From: Arenibacterium halophilum
GTDB taxonomy: Bacteria > Pseudomonadota > Alphaproteobacteria > Rhodobacterales > Rhodobacteraceae
DNA: 64,000 nt
NCBI RefSeq assembly: GCF_005938225.1
Contig: NZ_VCPC01000003.1
Location: 186,001-250,000 of the forward strand
Direction of reading: 5' to 3'
Shown: positions 40,898-50,134 of the stretch, in pieces
How positions within the stretch are numbered: position 1 is the stretch's first letter
Layout of the letters: every line of letters starts with the position of its first letter
Made by a program: the position numbers and the translations under genes
Notes under the pieces: generated by a model
What the model saw: the letters and a program-made list of their open reading frames with translations, nothing else
What the model was told of the DNA's origin: nothing
Databases searched by the model: none

Positions 40898-41239
40898 CTA
40901 TTCCGCTCCGTCGCCTCCTTCGGCGAATTCGCGTTCCAGGAACCGCTCGAACGCATCCAGGTTCACCGGCTCGAACTGCCCAAACCCCTGCATCCAGACA
41001 CTCGCCGCACGCATCCCGCCCGGCTCCAGTTTGCACCACTTCACCCGCCCGCGCTTCTCCTGGCTGATCAGACCGGCCCGTGTCAGGATGACAAGGTGCT
41101 TGGAAATCGCCGCCAGCGACATCTCGAAGGGCTCGGCCACATCGGTCACCGCCATGTCATCCTCCAGCAGCATGCGCAGGATCTCGCGCCGCGTCGGGTC
41201 GGCAAGGGCTGAAAAGACGGTATCAAGGCTCGGGCTCAT
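40898..41239 (-). CDS. ArsR family transcriptional regulator
   Basis: A 113-residue winged-helix repressor. The family start is LDTVFSALADPTRREILRML, the recognition helix is VTDVAEPFEMSLAAISKHLV, and the wing is GLISQEKRGRVKWCKLEPGG. The ELCVCDL metal box of arsenic or zinc sensors is absent, so it belongs to the non-metal branch that often partners an SRPBCC (AHSA1) gene; none is adjacent here. The start at 41239 has AAGGGTGG upstream. Confidence 0.88.
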   Translation of the reverse strand: MSPSLDTVFSALADPTRREILRMLLEDDMAVTDVAEPFEMSLAAISKHLVILTRAGLISQEKRGRVKWCKLEPGGMRAASVWMQGFGQFEPVNLDAFERFLEREFAEGGDGAE

Positions 41240-41470
41240 GGCGCCACCCTTGCCCGCCCGCCCGGCAACCGTCAACCAGCGGGTTGAATATGCCCTGACC
41301 CCGGTTTCAGCCCTCCGCACGGCGAAACAGGCACCCGCCCCCTCTTTCATCATTCCAAATATACTCATTAAAACAACAAACTAACTCCCGCCACACCCCG
41401 CGATTTCAACCGATTGACTCCGCTGCTCCACCCGACTAGCACCATGCCAGCACTTGCGAGGGCATTCAGG

Positions 41471-41848
41471 GTGGCGAATGACGACCATAAGCAGCGCATG
41501 GCGCAGCTTGAGGCACGGATCGCGGCGGCCAAACAGGCCAGCGCCCCCAAGCCCAAGGGCAGTGACCACCACACCCAGGCGCAGCTGGCCTGGCGGATGG
41601 TGATCGAACTTGTGGCCGGTCTGGGGATCGGCTTTGGCATCGGGTACGGGCTGGACAGTCTGTTCGGGACACTCCCGATCTTCCTGGTGCTGTTTACGCT
41701 GCTGGGTCTTGCCGCAGGCATCAAGGTGATGCTGGCAAGCGCCCGGGAAATTCAGGACGACCGGCTGGCCGAACAGGCCGCCGAGCAGACGCAGGGCCCC
41801 GCGGGTGACGACGGGGACGAACAAGGGACAAGGACGCATGGCAACTGA
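41471..41848 (+). CDS. atpI: ATP synthase subunit I (AtpI/AtpR-type)
   Basis: A 125-residue protein with an N-terminal coiled-coil ([19 protein letters not shown]) and two membrane helices ([20 protein letters not shown] and [18 protein letters not shown]). It assists assembly of the c-ring. I choose the GTG at 41471 because GAGGG lies 8 bases upstream and relatives begin with this MANDD-like segment; ATGs at 41414 and 41444 are alternatives. It overlaps atpB by 11 bases. Confidence 0.85.
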   Translation: MANDDHKQRMAQLEARIAAAKQASAPKPKGSDHHTQAQLAWRMVIELVAGLGIGFGIGYGLDSLFGTLPIFLVLFTLLGLAAGIKVMLASAREIQDDRLAEQAAEQTQGPAGDDGDEQGTRTHGN

Positions 41849-42599
41849 AGCGCATGGTGCAGAACAAGGCGGTGGTCTCAGCTTCCACCCGATGGATCAG
41901 TTCATCGTCAAGCCGCTGTTCGGCGATGGCCCGATTGCATGGTACACGCCCACCAACGTGACCCTATGGATGGCGCTGACCATCCTTGCCGTCATCGCGC
42001 TGCTGGTGCTGTCCACGTCGCGCCGTGCCATCGTGCCGTCGCGCGGTCAGTCGATCGCCGAAATGGCCTATGGCTTCGTCTACAAGATGGTCGAAGACGT
42101 AACCGGCAAGGACGGGATCAAATACTTCCCCTACATCATGACACTGTTCATGTTCATCGTCTGTGCCAACTTCCTTGGCCTGCTCCCGGCCTCCTTCACC
42201 ACCACCAGCCATATCGCCGTGACCGCCGTGATGGGCTTTGGCGTGTTCTTCGCCGTGACGATCCTCGGCTTCATCAAGAACGGCACCAAATTCCTCGGCC
42301 TGTTCTGGGTGTCGTCCGCCCCGCTGGCCCTGCGCCCGGTCCTGGCCATCATCGAACTGATCTCGTACTTCGTGCGCCCCGTCAGCCACTCCATTCGTCT
42401 GGCTGGCAACATGATGGCGGGCCACGCGGTTCTGAAGGTCTTCGCCGGCTTCGCCCAGGTCACCGCAATCGCGCCCATCGCCGTTCTTGGCGTCACCGCG
42501 ATCTACGGTCTCGAGGTCCTCGTGGCCTTCATCCAGGCCTACGTCTTCACCATCCTGACCTGTGTGTACCTGCGCGACGCGCTGCACCCGGCTCACTGA
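41838..42599 (+). CDS. atpB: F0F1 ATP synthase subunit a
   Basis: A 253-residue membrane subunit that forms the two proton half-channels. The essential Arg is in [19 protein letters not shown] near residue 190, and the C-terminal helix [20 protein letters not shown] matches the family. The start [10 protein letters not shown] at 41838 follows AAGGAC. It is the second gene of the F0 operon. Confidence 0.96.
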   Translation: MATEAHGAEQGGGLSFHPMDQFIVKPLFGDGPIAWYTPTNVTLWMALTILAVIALLVLSTSRRAIVPSRGQSIAEMAYGFVYKMVEDVTGKDGIKYFPYIMTLFMFIVCANFLGLLPASFTTTSHIAVTAVMGFGVFFAVTILGFIKNGTKFLGLFWVSSAPLALRPVLAIIELISYFVRPVSHSIRLAGNMMAGHAVLKVFAGFAQVTAIAPIAVLGVTAIYGLEVLVAFIQAYVFTILTCVYLRDALHPAH

Positions 42600-42675
42600 T
42601 CCCGAACACCGGCGGGCCTGCGCAGCTGCGCACCCGCCCAGACATCACAACCATTCCATCGTAAGGAGAGAACAC

Positions 42676-42912
42676 ATGGAAGGCGATATCGCACAACTCG
42701 GTCAATTCATCGGCGCAGGCCTGGCAGCCATCGGCTCGGGCACCGCAGCCATCGGTGTGGGCCACGTTGCCGGCAACTTCCTGGCAGGCGCGCTGCGCAA
42801 CCCGTCGGGTGCCGCAAGCCAGACCGCGACGCTGTTCATCGGCATCGCCTTCGCAGAAGCCCTGGGGATCTTCTCGTTCCTCGTTGCTCTGCTGCTGATG
42901 TTCGCCGTCTAA
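42676..42912 (+). CDS. atpE: F0F1 ATP synthase subunit c
   Basis: A 78-residue two-helix proteolipid. The first helix has the Gly/Ala-rich [19 protein letters not shown], the polar loop is RNPSG at 41-45, and the proton-binding acidic residue is Glu61 in [11 protein letters not shown] good AAGGAGAG site precedes the ATG. The 76-base gap before it may allow a higher translation rate, as the c-ring needs many copies. Confidence 0.97.
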   Translation: MEGDIAQLGQFIGAGLAAIGSGTAAIGVGHVAGNFLAGALRNPSGAASQTATLFIGIAFAEALGIFSFLVALLLMFAV

Positions 42913-42999
42913 ACCGCGACGAACCATCATTCCTTACGGTCGGGCGGCGCGCGGCATCCGCGCCCGCCCGATGTACTGGCAGCATCCACGGAGAACGAC

Positions 43000-43569
43000 A
43001 TGGCAACCGAGACGCAAGAAGCCGTCGGAGAGGGCCTGGCCGACGCGACCGGCGTTGCCGCGCATCAGGCGGGCGAAGCGGCAGGGATGCCGCAACTTGA
43101 TCTCAGCACCTTCCCGAACCAGATTTTCTGGCTCGTGGTCTCGCTGATCGTGATTTACCTGGTGCTGTCCCGCGTGGCCCTGCCGCGCATCGGGGCGATC
43201 CTTGCAGAACGCGCCGGCACCATTACCAACGACATCGCCGCCGCCGAAGATCTCAAGGCGCGCGCGGCCGATGCCGAAGCCGCCTATGACAAGGCCCTGG
43301 CAGATGCCCGCAGCGAAGCCCAGCGAATCGCTGGCGAAGCGCGCGCCGACATCCAGGCCGATCTCGACGCCGCCATCGCACAGGCCGATGCCGACATCGC
43401 GGAACGCACCGCCGAATCGGAAAAGGCCATCGCCGAAATCCGCGCCGGCGCGCTGGAAGCCGTGAACACGGTGGCCCGCGATACCGCCTCCGAACTGGTC
43501 GCGGCCCTTGGCGGCACCCCCGACGCAGACGCCATCGGCGCCGCCGTCGACACCCGGATCAAAGGATAA
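43000..43569 (+). CDS. F0F1 ATP synthase subunit b'
   Basis: A 189-residue peripheral-stalk subunit. About 35 polar residues ([18 protein letters not shown]..) precede the membrane helix [20 protein letters not shown], and the rest is an Ala/Glu/Asp-rich coiled coil. The b/b' pair (two different genes) is typical of Rhodobacterales, photosynthetic bacteria and plastids. It lies between atpE and atpF, six bases before the atpF ATG. Confidence 0.94.
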   Translation: MATETQEAVGEGLADATGVAAHQAGEAAGMPQLDLSTFPNQIFWLVVSLIVIYLVLSRVALPRIGAILAERAGTITNDIAAAEDLKARAADAEAAYDKALADARSEAQRIAGEARADIQADLDAAIAQADADIAERTAESEKAIAEIRAGALEAVNTVARDTASELVAALGGTPDADAIGAAVDTRIKG

Positions 43570-43574
43570 GCGAC

Positions 43575-44135
43575 ATGCGCACCCTTCTTGCCATCGCGCT
43601 CGCCTCCCTGACAGCCAGCCCCGCGCTGGCGGCCTCGGGGCCGTTCTTCTCGCTCGACAATACCAACTTCATTGTCCTGCTGGCCTTCATCCTGTTCATC
43701 GCGATCCTGTTCTACTTCAAGGTTCCGGGCAAGATCGGCGAAATGCTCGACAAGCGGGCCGCCGGCATCAAATCCGATCTGGACGAAGCCCGCGCCCTGC
43801 GGGAAGAGGCCCAGACCCTGCTGGCCTCCTACGAGCGCAAGCAGCAAGAGGTGCAGACCCAGGCGAACCGGATCGTGGAAACCGCGAAATCCGAAGCCGC
43901 TGCCGCCGCCGAACAGGCGCGCGAGGATCTGCAGCGCTCGATCGCCCGGCGCATTGCCGCAGCACAGGATCAGATTGCCTCGGCCGAAGCCGCTGCCATC
44001 AAGGACGTGCGGGACCGCGCCATCGCGATTGCCGTCGCCGCAGCGAAAGAAGTGATGGCCAAGCAGATGACCGCCGCACAGGGCAACAAGCTGATCGACG
44101 AGTCGATCAAACAGGTCGACGCCAAGCTGCACTAG
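43575..44135 (+). CDS. atpF: F0F1 ATP synthase subunit b
   Basis: A 186-residue stalk subunit. It begins with a signal-peptide-like stretch (MRTLLAIALASLTASPALAA) and then the true membrane helix NFIVLLAFILFIAILFYFKVP, followed by KIGEMLDKRAAGIKSDLDEA and a long coiled coil. Such a cleavable leader is known for some alphaproteobacterial b subunits. It ends the F0 operon before a strong terminator; F1 genes are not in this window. Confidence 0.95.
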   Translation: MRTLLAIALASLTASPALAASGPFFSLDNTNFIVLLAFILFIAILFYFKVPGKIGEMLDKRAAGIKSDLDEARALREEAQTLLASYERKQQEVQTQANRIVETAKSEAAAAAEQAREDLQRSIARRIAAAQDQIASAEAAAIKDVRDRAIAIAVAAAKEVMAKQMTAAQGNKLIDESIKQVDAKLH

Positions 44136-44162
44136 GCCGCGCCCCATCGACCACCGAAGCAA

Positions 44163-44186
44163 CCCGGCCCCCGCGCCGGGTTTTTT
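44163..44186 (+). terminator. Rho-independent terminator of the atp F0 operon
   Basis: CCCGGC and GCCGGG form a stem around CCCCGC, followed by six T, 27 bases after the atpF stop. Confidence 0.9.
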
Positions 44187-44215
44187 CATGCATGCGCCAT
44201 CCGCGCGCCGCCGAA

Positions 44216-44275
44216 TATTCTTTGGGGCCAAATATCCCGGGGGAACCCGCGCAGCGGGTGGGGGCAGAGCCCCCT
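44216..44275 (+). repeat. Dispersed intergenic repeat, A half
   Basis: TATTCTTTGGGGCCAAATAT then CCCGGGGGAA is followed by the small stem CCCGC-gca-GCGGG and GGGGGC-aga-GCCCCC. It lies between the convergent atp operon and GntR gene. The small stem differs in sequence from other copies but pairs fully. Confidence 0.85.
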
Positions 44276-44288
44276 CTACGCCAATACC

Positions 44289-45059
44289 CTACCGCAAGCT
44301 CTGCTCGTGGCTCAGGCGTTGCCGCGCGATGTCCTCGTTGCGGTCGGCGCGCTGCTTGTCGCGCAGGGCAGATTCGACATAGCTCAGATGCGCCCGAACC
44401 GCCTGCGCGGCGCCTTCGGGGTCGCGCGCCTGCAGGGCTGTGTTGATGGCGCGGTGCTGGTCCAGCAGGGCCGCGCGCGAGGTGCGCTGCTTGAACATCA
44501 CCTGCCGGTTATAGAAAACGCCCTCGCGCAGCAGATCGTACATCGACCGCATCATGTGCAGCATCACCACGTTGTGCCCGGCCTCGATGATGGCGCTGTG
44601 AAACTGCGCGTCCAGCCGCGCCTCTTCCTCGGGGTTGCGCTTGGAATGGCTGGCTTCCATCTTATCGAACACGGTCTGGATCACCTGCAAATCCGAATCC
44701 GACCCAAGCCGTGCCGCGCGTTCGGCGGCCAGCGCCTCGATGTCGCGGCGGAACGACACATAATCGAACACCGCCTCGTCGTGGATCGAAAACAACCGCT
44801 GCAAGGCTGGCGAAAACGCGGAACCCAGAACATCGGCCACGTAAATCCCCGATCCGGCCCGGGTGGTCAGCAGACCCAGGTCCTGCAATTCCGCCACCGC
44901 GTCGCGCAGGCTGGGCCGCGATACGCCCAGCCGTTCCGACAGTTCGCGCTCGGCCGGCAGGCGTTCGCCGGGGCGCAGGATGCCGCGCAGGATCAGCAGT
45001 TCGATCTGGCGCACCACATAGGTCGAAAGCTTGTCGGGCTGCACTTTCTGAAACGGCAT
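44289..45059 (-). CDS. GntR family transcriptional regulator with FCD domain
   Basis: A 256-residue FadR-subfamily regulator. The N-terminal winged HTH reads LRPGERLPAERELSERLGVS then RPSLRDAVAELQDLGLL. The C-terminal all-helical FCD domain spans about residues 95-230 with the metal-ligand pattern DAQFHSAIIEAGHN and LLDQHRAINTAL. Relatives include PdhR and LldR, so the effector may be pyruvate, lactate or another organic acid. No catabolic operon is adjacent, so the target is unknown. Confidence 0.88.
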   Translation of the reverse strand: MPFQKVQPDKLSTYVVRQIELLILRGILRPGERLPAERELSERLGVSRPSLRDAVAELQDLGLLTTRAGSGIYVADVLGSAFSPALQRLFSIHDEAVFDYVSFRRDIEALAAERAARLGSDSDLQVIQTVFDKMEASHSKRNPEEEARLDAQFHSAIIEAGHNVVMLHMMRSMYDLLREGVFYNRQVMFKQRTSRAALLDQHRAINTALQARDPEGAAQAVRAHLSYVESALRDKQRADRNEDIARQRLSHEQSLR

Positions 45060-45199
45060 CGCTTTGGTCCTGCACTTCTCCGCGCGGGCGGCGGATAGGG
45101 CGCGACCCTAGCCAGCTTGTGCGAAAACGACAATCCCTGCGCGCGCGGCAGGGATTTGTTAACCATCTGGCTGGCAAGCTGCGGCGGAAAGGATCGCCC

Positions 45200-45601
45200 A
45201 TGCGCTGCCTCTGCCTTGTTGTCCTGCTGCTGACCGCCTGCAACACCGCCGGGCCGGGGTTTCGCGGCGTTCCCGCCACGCGCATCACGGTCGAGGGGTC
45301 CACCTTCGACGTGCGCGTCAAGGACAACCGGGCCGAGGCGATCCGCGTGAACGCCCAATATGCCCCTCGCGTCGGGCCCATCGGTGCGCGCGCGCAGGTG
45401 GCGATCGAAGGCGCCAGCGGCTGCGCCGTGCGCAAGATGGCCGGCGACCAGGCCCAGATCGTGGCCGAGCTGACGTGCAAGGGCGCCCCGCCCGCGGCCC
45501 CGCGCCAGCAAGCGCCGGAATACAGCTGCTGGCCAGTGGGCTTGGCACAGGTGGCGGGCCCCCGCGCCCTTCCGCAGGAAATCGAGTGTCGTCCCATTTA
45601 A
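45200..45601 (+). CDS. Putative lipoprotein
   Basis: A 133-residue protein with a lipoprotein signal (MRCLCLVVLLLTACNTAGPG; lipobox LTAC with Cys14). The mature part is beta-rich (TRITVEGSTFDVRVKDNRAEA) and carries a Cys near the end (YSCWPVG). No family is recognised. AAAGGA precedes the ATG. It lies between the GntR gene and smc on the plus strand. Confidence 0.72.
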   Translation: MRCLCLVVLLLTACNTAGPGFRGVPATRITVEGSTFDVRVKDNRAEAIRVNAQYAPRVGPIGARAQVAIEGASGCAVRKMAGDQAQIVAELTCKGAPPAAPRQQAPEYSCWPVGLAQVAGPRALPQEIECRPI

Positions 45602-45617
45602 GTGTCTCGCAATATAT

Positions 45618-45626
45618 TGTGGATAA
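45618..45626 (-). promoter_or_regulatory. Single consensus DnaA box upstream of smc
   Basis: TGTGGATAA on the plus strand is the exact complement of TTATCCACA. Only one copy is seen, 102 bases before the smc start, so it is not an origin; it could be a regulatory DnaA site or chance. Confidence 0.35.
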
Positions 45627-45727
45627 CCGGCGCTCCTTTGCCAGATGCAGCGTGAACCGGTTGACGGCACCCCGCCACCGACTGCAAGCTGACACCTCAT
45701 CGGAATCATTGCGCCCACAGGATCCGC

Positions 45728-48700
45728 GTGCGTTTCAACAAGCTCAGATTGTCCGGCTTCAAAAGCTTCGTGGACCCAACCGACCTGATCATCGCCGATG
45801 GGCTGACCGGGGTGGTGGGGCCGAACGGCTGTGGTAAATCCAACCTGCTTGAAGCGCTGCGCTGGGTGATGGGCGAGAACCGCCCCACCGCAATGCGGGG
45901 CGGCGGCATGGAAGACGTGATCTTTGCCGGGGCCGCGACCCGGCCCGCGCGCAATTTCGCCGAGGTCACGCTGGTGATGGACAACTCTGACCGGCTGGCG
46001 CCTTCGGGGTTCAACGACGCCGACCAGCTGGAAATCGTGCGCCGCATCACCCGTGATGTGGGCAGCGCCTATAAGGCCAACGCGCGCGACGTGCGGGCGC
46101 GCGACGTACAGATGCTGTTCGCCGATGCCTCGACCGGCGCCCATTCGCCCGCGCTGGTGCGGCAGGGCCAGATTGCCGAGCTGATCAACGCCAAGCCCAC
46201 AGCGCGCCGCCGCATTCTGGAAGAGGCCGCCGGGATTTCGGGGCTTTACCAGCGCCGGCACGAGGCCGAGTTGAAGCTGAACGGCGCCGAATCGAACTTG
46301 ACCCGCGTCGATGACGTGTTGGAACAGCTGGCCGCGCAATTGTCGCAACTGGCGCGGCAGGCAAAGCAAGCCGCCCGCTATCGCGAGATCGGCGAGGCGC
46401 TGCGGCTGGCCGAGGGGATGCTGCTGTACCGTCGCTGGAAAGAGGCCGACGACGCCCGCGCCACCGCCGATGCCACCCTGCGCGACCGCACCGGCGCCGC
46501 GACCCGGGCCGAAACCGCCGCCCAACAGGCGATCAAGGCGCGGACCAATGCCGAAGAGGCGCTGCCGGCGCTGCGCGAGGAAGAGGCTATCGCGGGTGCG
46601 GTGCTGCAACGGCTGATGGTGCAGCGCGATACGCTGAAAGATCAGGAAGACCGCGCGCGCCAGACCATCGACACGCTGACCGGACGTATCGAGCAACTGG
46701 GCAAGGACATCGACCGCGAAACGGGGCTGAACCGCGATGCGGGCGACACCATCCAGCGGCTGGAATGGGAACAGGGCGAGCTGGCCAAGGCGGGGCAGGG
46801 CCATGACGCGCGTCTGGCCGAGGCGGCGCAGGCGGCATCGGACGCGGCTTCGGTTCTGCGGGACCGCGAAACCACGCTGAGCCAGGAAACCGAAGATGTG
46901 GCCCGTCTGGCCGCGCGCCACCAATCGGCGCAGCGCCTTCTGGACGACAGCCGCAAAACATTGGCCCGAGCCGAAACCGAAGCCGAGAAAGCCCGCGTTG
47001 CGGTTGAGGAGTCGCGCGGCAAGCTGGCTCGCGCGGCGCAGGATTTCACCACGGCCCAACGCGCGGAAAGCGAAAGTATCGCGGCGGCCGAGGCGGCTGA
47101 GGGCGAATTGGCGGCAATAGACGAAGCCCGGGCCGAGACCCAATCGCGCGAGGCCGAAGCCCGTGCGCAACGGTCCGAGGCCGAGGGCGAGGCGGGGGCG
47201 TTGCGGGCCGAGGTGACGGCACTGGCCAAGCTGCTGGATCGCGACACCGCTGAGGGCGGGCAGGTTCTGGACGCGCTGAAAGTGGCGACCGGGTATGAAA
47301 AGGCACTGGGGGCGGCCCTGGCCGACGATCTGCGCGCGCCTCTGGTTGAAGAAGACGGGCCGTCTGGCTGGGTCGATCTGCCCGACTACGCCGAGGTCGC
47401 GCCGCTGCCCGGCGGTGTGCAGCCGCTGGCCGCCCATGTCTCGGGCCCGCCCGCGCTGGCACGGCGGATTGCGCAGATCGGGGTGGTCGATGGCGACGCG
47501 GCGGCGGCGCTGCAACCGCACCTGCGCCCCGGTCAGCGGCTTGTGTCGCTCGAGGGCGATCTGTGGCGCTGGGACGGGTTCCGTGCCTGGGCCGAAGATG
47601 CGCCAAGCGCGGCGGCCCTGCGGCTTGAGCAGCTGAACCGGCTGGAGGCGTTGAAGCACGAGATGGTGCAGGTGACGGCCCGCGCCGATGGCGCGCGGCA
47701 GGCCCATGAAACGCTGACACGCCTGTTGGCCGAACAGACCGCCGCCGACAAGGCCGCGCGCGACGCCCGCCGCCGGGCCGATCAGGCGGTGGCCGATGCG
47801 GCCCGCGCCCTGTCCCGCGCCGAGGCCGAGCGCAACCTGGCGCAGGGCCGGCTGGAAAACCTTGGCCTTGCCGTCTCGCGCCATCAGGAAGACGCGCTGG
47901 CCGCGCGCGCGCAGGTGAAAGAGGCCGAAGCCGGGTTGGCTGGATTGGGCGATCTGGCGCAGGCGCGGGCGCTGATCGAAGACGTGAAACAAACGGTCGA
48001 GGCGGCGCGGATCACCATGCTGACCCGGCGGTCCTCGCACGACGAACTGCGCCGCGAAGGTGAACAACGCACCCGTCGCGCGCAGGAGGTGACCAAGGAA
48101 ATCAGTGGGTGGCGGCACCGGCTGGACACTGCCGAAAAGCGGATCGCGGAATTGAACGCGCGGCGCGACGAGGCGCAGGCCGAACTCGCCGAGGCCAGTG
48201 GTGCGCCTGATCGGATTGCGGCCGAGGGCGCGGCGCTGGCGCAGGATATCGCACGCGCCGAGGCGCGTCGCGCGGCGGCGTCCGAAGCGCTGGCGCAGGG
48301 CGAGGCGGCGCTGCGCGAGGCCGGCCAGACCGAGCGCGACAGCGAACGCGCGGCGTCCGAGGCGCGCGAGGCCCGGGCTGCCGCCGAAGCCCGCACCGAA
48401 GCGGCGCGCGAAACGGTAACGGCGGCCGCCGAGCGCATCGCCGAAGACCGGCAGCTGACTCCCAACCAGCTGCTGAACAAACTGGATACCGCGCCGGGCG
48501 ACATGCCCAACGCCGAGACACTGGAAACCGAGGTCAACCGCCACAAGCGCCAGCGCGATGCGCTGGGCGCCGTGAACCTGCGCGCCGAAGAGGATGCGCG
48601 CGAGGTGCAAAACGAGTTTGACACGCTGACCTCGGAAAAGGCGGACCTGGAAGAGGCGATCAAGACGCTGCGCTCTGGGATCGCCAGCCTGAACCGCGAA

Positions 48701-49183
48701 GGACGCGAGCGGCTGTTGACGGCCTTCGAGCAGGTGAATTCCAACTTTGCGATGTTGTTCCGCCACTTGTTCGGCGGCGGCGAGGCGAACCTGGTGATGG
48801 TGGAATCCGACGATCCGCTTGAGGCCGGGCTGGAGATCATGTGCCAGCCGCCCGGCAAAAAGCTGTCGGTGCTGTCGCTGTTGTCGGGGGGTGAGCAGAC
48901 GCTGACCGCCATGGCGCTGATCTTTGCCGTCTTCCTGGCGAATCCGGCGCCGATCTGTGTGCTGGACGAGGTGGATGCGCCATTGGACGACGCCAACGTG
49001 ACGCGGTTCTGCGACCTGCTGGACGAGATGTGCCGCCAGACCGAGACCCGGTTCCTGATCATCACGCACCACGCGGTGACGATGGCGCGGATGGACCGGC
49101 TGTTCGGGGTGACGATGCAGGAGCAGGGCGTGAGCCAGCTGGTGTCGGTCGATCTGAAGAAGGCCGAGCAGATGGTGGCCTGA
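45728..49183 (+). CDS. smc: Chromosome segregation protein SMC
   Basis: A 1151-residue condensin. The head has Walker A GPNGCGKSNLLEALRW at about residues 32-47, and the C-terminal half-head has LLSGGEQTLTAMALIFAVF near residue 1052 and Walker B PICVLDEVDAPLDDANV. Two Ala/Glu/Arg-rich coiled coils flank a hinge at about residues 510-650. The start is GTG at 45728 with AGGA 6 bases upstream. A very long open frame on the opposite strand is an artefact of this GC-rich coiled-coil composition. Confidence 0.97.
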   Translation: MRFNKLRLSGFKSFVDPTDLIIADGLTGVVGPNGCGKSNLLEALRWVMGENRPTAMRGGGMEDVIFAGAATRPARNFAEVTLVMDNSDRLAPSGFNDADQLEIVRRITRDVGSAYKANARDVRARDVQMLFADASTGAHSPALVRQGQIAELINAKPTARRRILEEAAGISGLYQRRHEAELKLNGAESNLTRVDDVLEQLAAQLSQLARQAKQAARYREIGEALRLAEGMLLYRRWKEADDARATADATLRDRTGAATRAETAAQQAIKARTNAEEALPALREEEAIAGAVLQRLMVQRDTLKDQEDRARQTIDTLTGRIEQLGKDIDRETGLNRDAGDTIQRLEWEQGELAKAGQGHDARLAEAAQAASDAASVLRDRETTLSQETEDVARLAARHQSAQRLLDDSRKTLARAETEAEKARVAVEESRGKLARAAQDFTTAQRAESESIAAAEAAEGELAAIDEARAETQSREAEARAQRSEAEGEAGALRAEVTALAKLLDRDTAEGGQVLDALKVATGYEKALGAALADDLRAPLVEEDGPSGWVDLPDYAEVAPLPGGVQPLAAHVSGPPALARRIAQIGVVDGDAAAALQPHLRPGQRLVSLEGDLWRWDGFRAWAEDAPSAAALRLEQLNRLEALKHEMVQVTARADGARQAHETLTRLLAEQTAADKAARDARRRADQAVADAARALSRAEAERNLAQGRLENLGLAVSRHQEDALAARAQVKEAEAGLAGLGDLAQARALIEDVKQTVEAARITMLTRRSSHDELRREGEQRTRRAQEVTKEISGWRHRLDTAEKRIAELNARRDEAQAELAEASGAPDRIAAEGAALAQDIARAEARRAAASEALAQGEAALREAGQTERDSERAASEAREARAAAEARTEAARETVTAAAERIAEDRQLTPNQLLNKLDTAPGDMPNAETLETEVNRHKRQRDALGAVNLRAEEDAREVQNEFDTLTSEKADLEEAIKTLRSGIASLNREGRERLLTAFEQVNSNFAMLFRHLFGGGEANLVMVESDDPLEAGLEIMCQPPGKKLSVLSLLSGGEQTLTAMALIFAVFLANPAPICVLDEVDAPLDDANVTRFCDLLDEMCRQTETRFLIITHHAVTMARMDRLFGVTMQEQGVSQLVSVDLKKAEQMVA

Positions 49184-49235
49184 GGGCCGCCGGACCGCCG
49201 CTCTTTGCTGCGCAAATTCGCCCCGCCCGCCGTCC
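49184..49235 (+). repeat. Second repeat family, copy 1 (between smc and transglutaminase gene)
   Basis: TTTGCTGCGCAAA is followed by TTCGCCCCGCCCGCCGT. The same block, TTTGCTGCGCAAA then GGCGCCCCGCCCGCCGT, occurs at 50096-50127. TTTGC-tgc-GCAAA is a small stem. The two copies flank the transglutaminase-like gene exactly. Confidence 0.8.
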
Positions 49236-49292
49236 CGTTCGGGAACCCGGGACGGGGTGGCGCGTTTGGCCGGGACTCAAGTGGGGGCTTCC

Positions 49293-50078
49293 ATGACAAT
49301 CGAGATGACGGTCGGCGTTCAGCTGGAATACGGGCTGGCCGGGACCAGCGATATTCTGTTGCAGATCGAGGCAGCGGCGGATGCGCCGGGGCAGCGTGTG
49401 CTGCAGGAAAAGATCGAGATGCCGGCGGGTGAGCACACGGGGCGCATTCCGGGGGAAGACGGATTGGGCACGCGCGTGTGGTTGCGCAGCGGCGGACCGT
49501 TGACCGTATCCTATCAGGCGCGGGTTGCGGTGGATCGCCCGTGCCCCGACTTTGCGGGGATGGCGGCGGTGCCGCCGCATCAGCTGGGGGCGGAGCCGAC
49601 GCGCTACCTGTTACCGTCTAGGTTCTGTCCCTCGGACCGGTTTCAGAGCTTCGTGGCGCATGAGTTTCCCGGCCTTGGCGGTGGGGCGCTGGTGCAGGCC
49701 TCGCTTGACTGGATCGCGGGGCATTTGAGCTACGTCCCAGGCAGCAGCGGTCCGAGCACCGGCGCGGACCAGACATTCCTCGATCGTGAAGGGATTTGCC
49801 GCGACTATGCGCACCTGCTGGTGTCGTTTCTGCGAGCCGGGGGCGTTCCGGCGCGGGTTGCTTCGGTGTTCGGCCTGGGGGTCACGCCGCAGGATTTCCA
49901 TGCCGTGGTCGAGGTCTGGCTGGATGGGGTCTGGCATCTGGCGGATCCGACAGGGATGTCGTCGGCTGACCGGATGGCGGTGATCGGCGTGGGGCGCGAT
50001 GCGGCGGATATTGCCTTTCTGACCTGTTTCGGCCGGGCGGATCTGCTGCGCCAGGTCGTCGAGGTCCACGAGGCATGA
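49293..50078 (+). CDS. Transglutaminase-like (cysteine protease fold) protein
   Basis: A 261-residue protein. The N-terminal 100 residues form a beta-sandwich (transglutaminase N domain), and the catalytic core has Cys169 in EGICRDYAHL, His203 in DFHAVVEVWL and Asp218 in WHLADPTG. No signal peptide is present. Bacterial members are usually proteases or peptide-modifying enzymes rather than true cross-linkers. The start at 49293 (MTIEMTVGVQLEYG) is chosen because it begins the beta domain. Copies of a short repeat flank the gene on both sides. Confidence 0.87.
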   Translation: MTIEMTVGVQLEYGLAGTSDILLQIEAAADAPGQRVLQEKIEMPAGEHTGRIPGEDGLGTRVWLRSGGPLTVSYQARVAVDRPCPDFAGMAAVPPHQLGAEPTRYLLPSRFCPSDRFQSFVAHEFPGLGGGALVQASLDWIAGHLSYVPGSSGPSTGADQTFLDREGICRDYAHLLVSFLRAGGVPARVASVFGLGVTPQDFHAVVEVWLDGVWHLADPTGMSSADRMAVIGVGRDAADIAFLTCFGRADLLRQVVEVHEA

Positions 50079-50081
50079 AGC

Positions 50082-50127
50082 GGGGCGGAGCGGCGCTGTT
50101 TGCTGCGCAAAGGCGCCCCGCCCGCCG
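50082..50127 (+). repeat. Second repeat family, copy 2 (between transglutaminase and mltB genes)
   Basis: The core TTTGCTGCGCAAAGGCGCC can fold with the upstream GGCGC and GGGCG into a nested hairpin (GGGCG..GGCGC..TTTGC-tgc-GCAAA..GCGCC..CGCCC). It lies between convergent genes and could terminate both. Confidence 0.8.
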
Positions 50128-50134
50128 TTCTCTG

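Noticed and set aside
44993-49072. A 1359-codon open frame antisense to smc
   Set aside because: It results from GC-rich coiled-coil codon use on the opposite strand; it shows no domain motif and the plus-strand smc is unmistakable.
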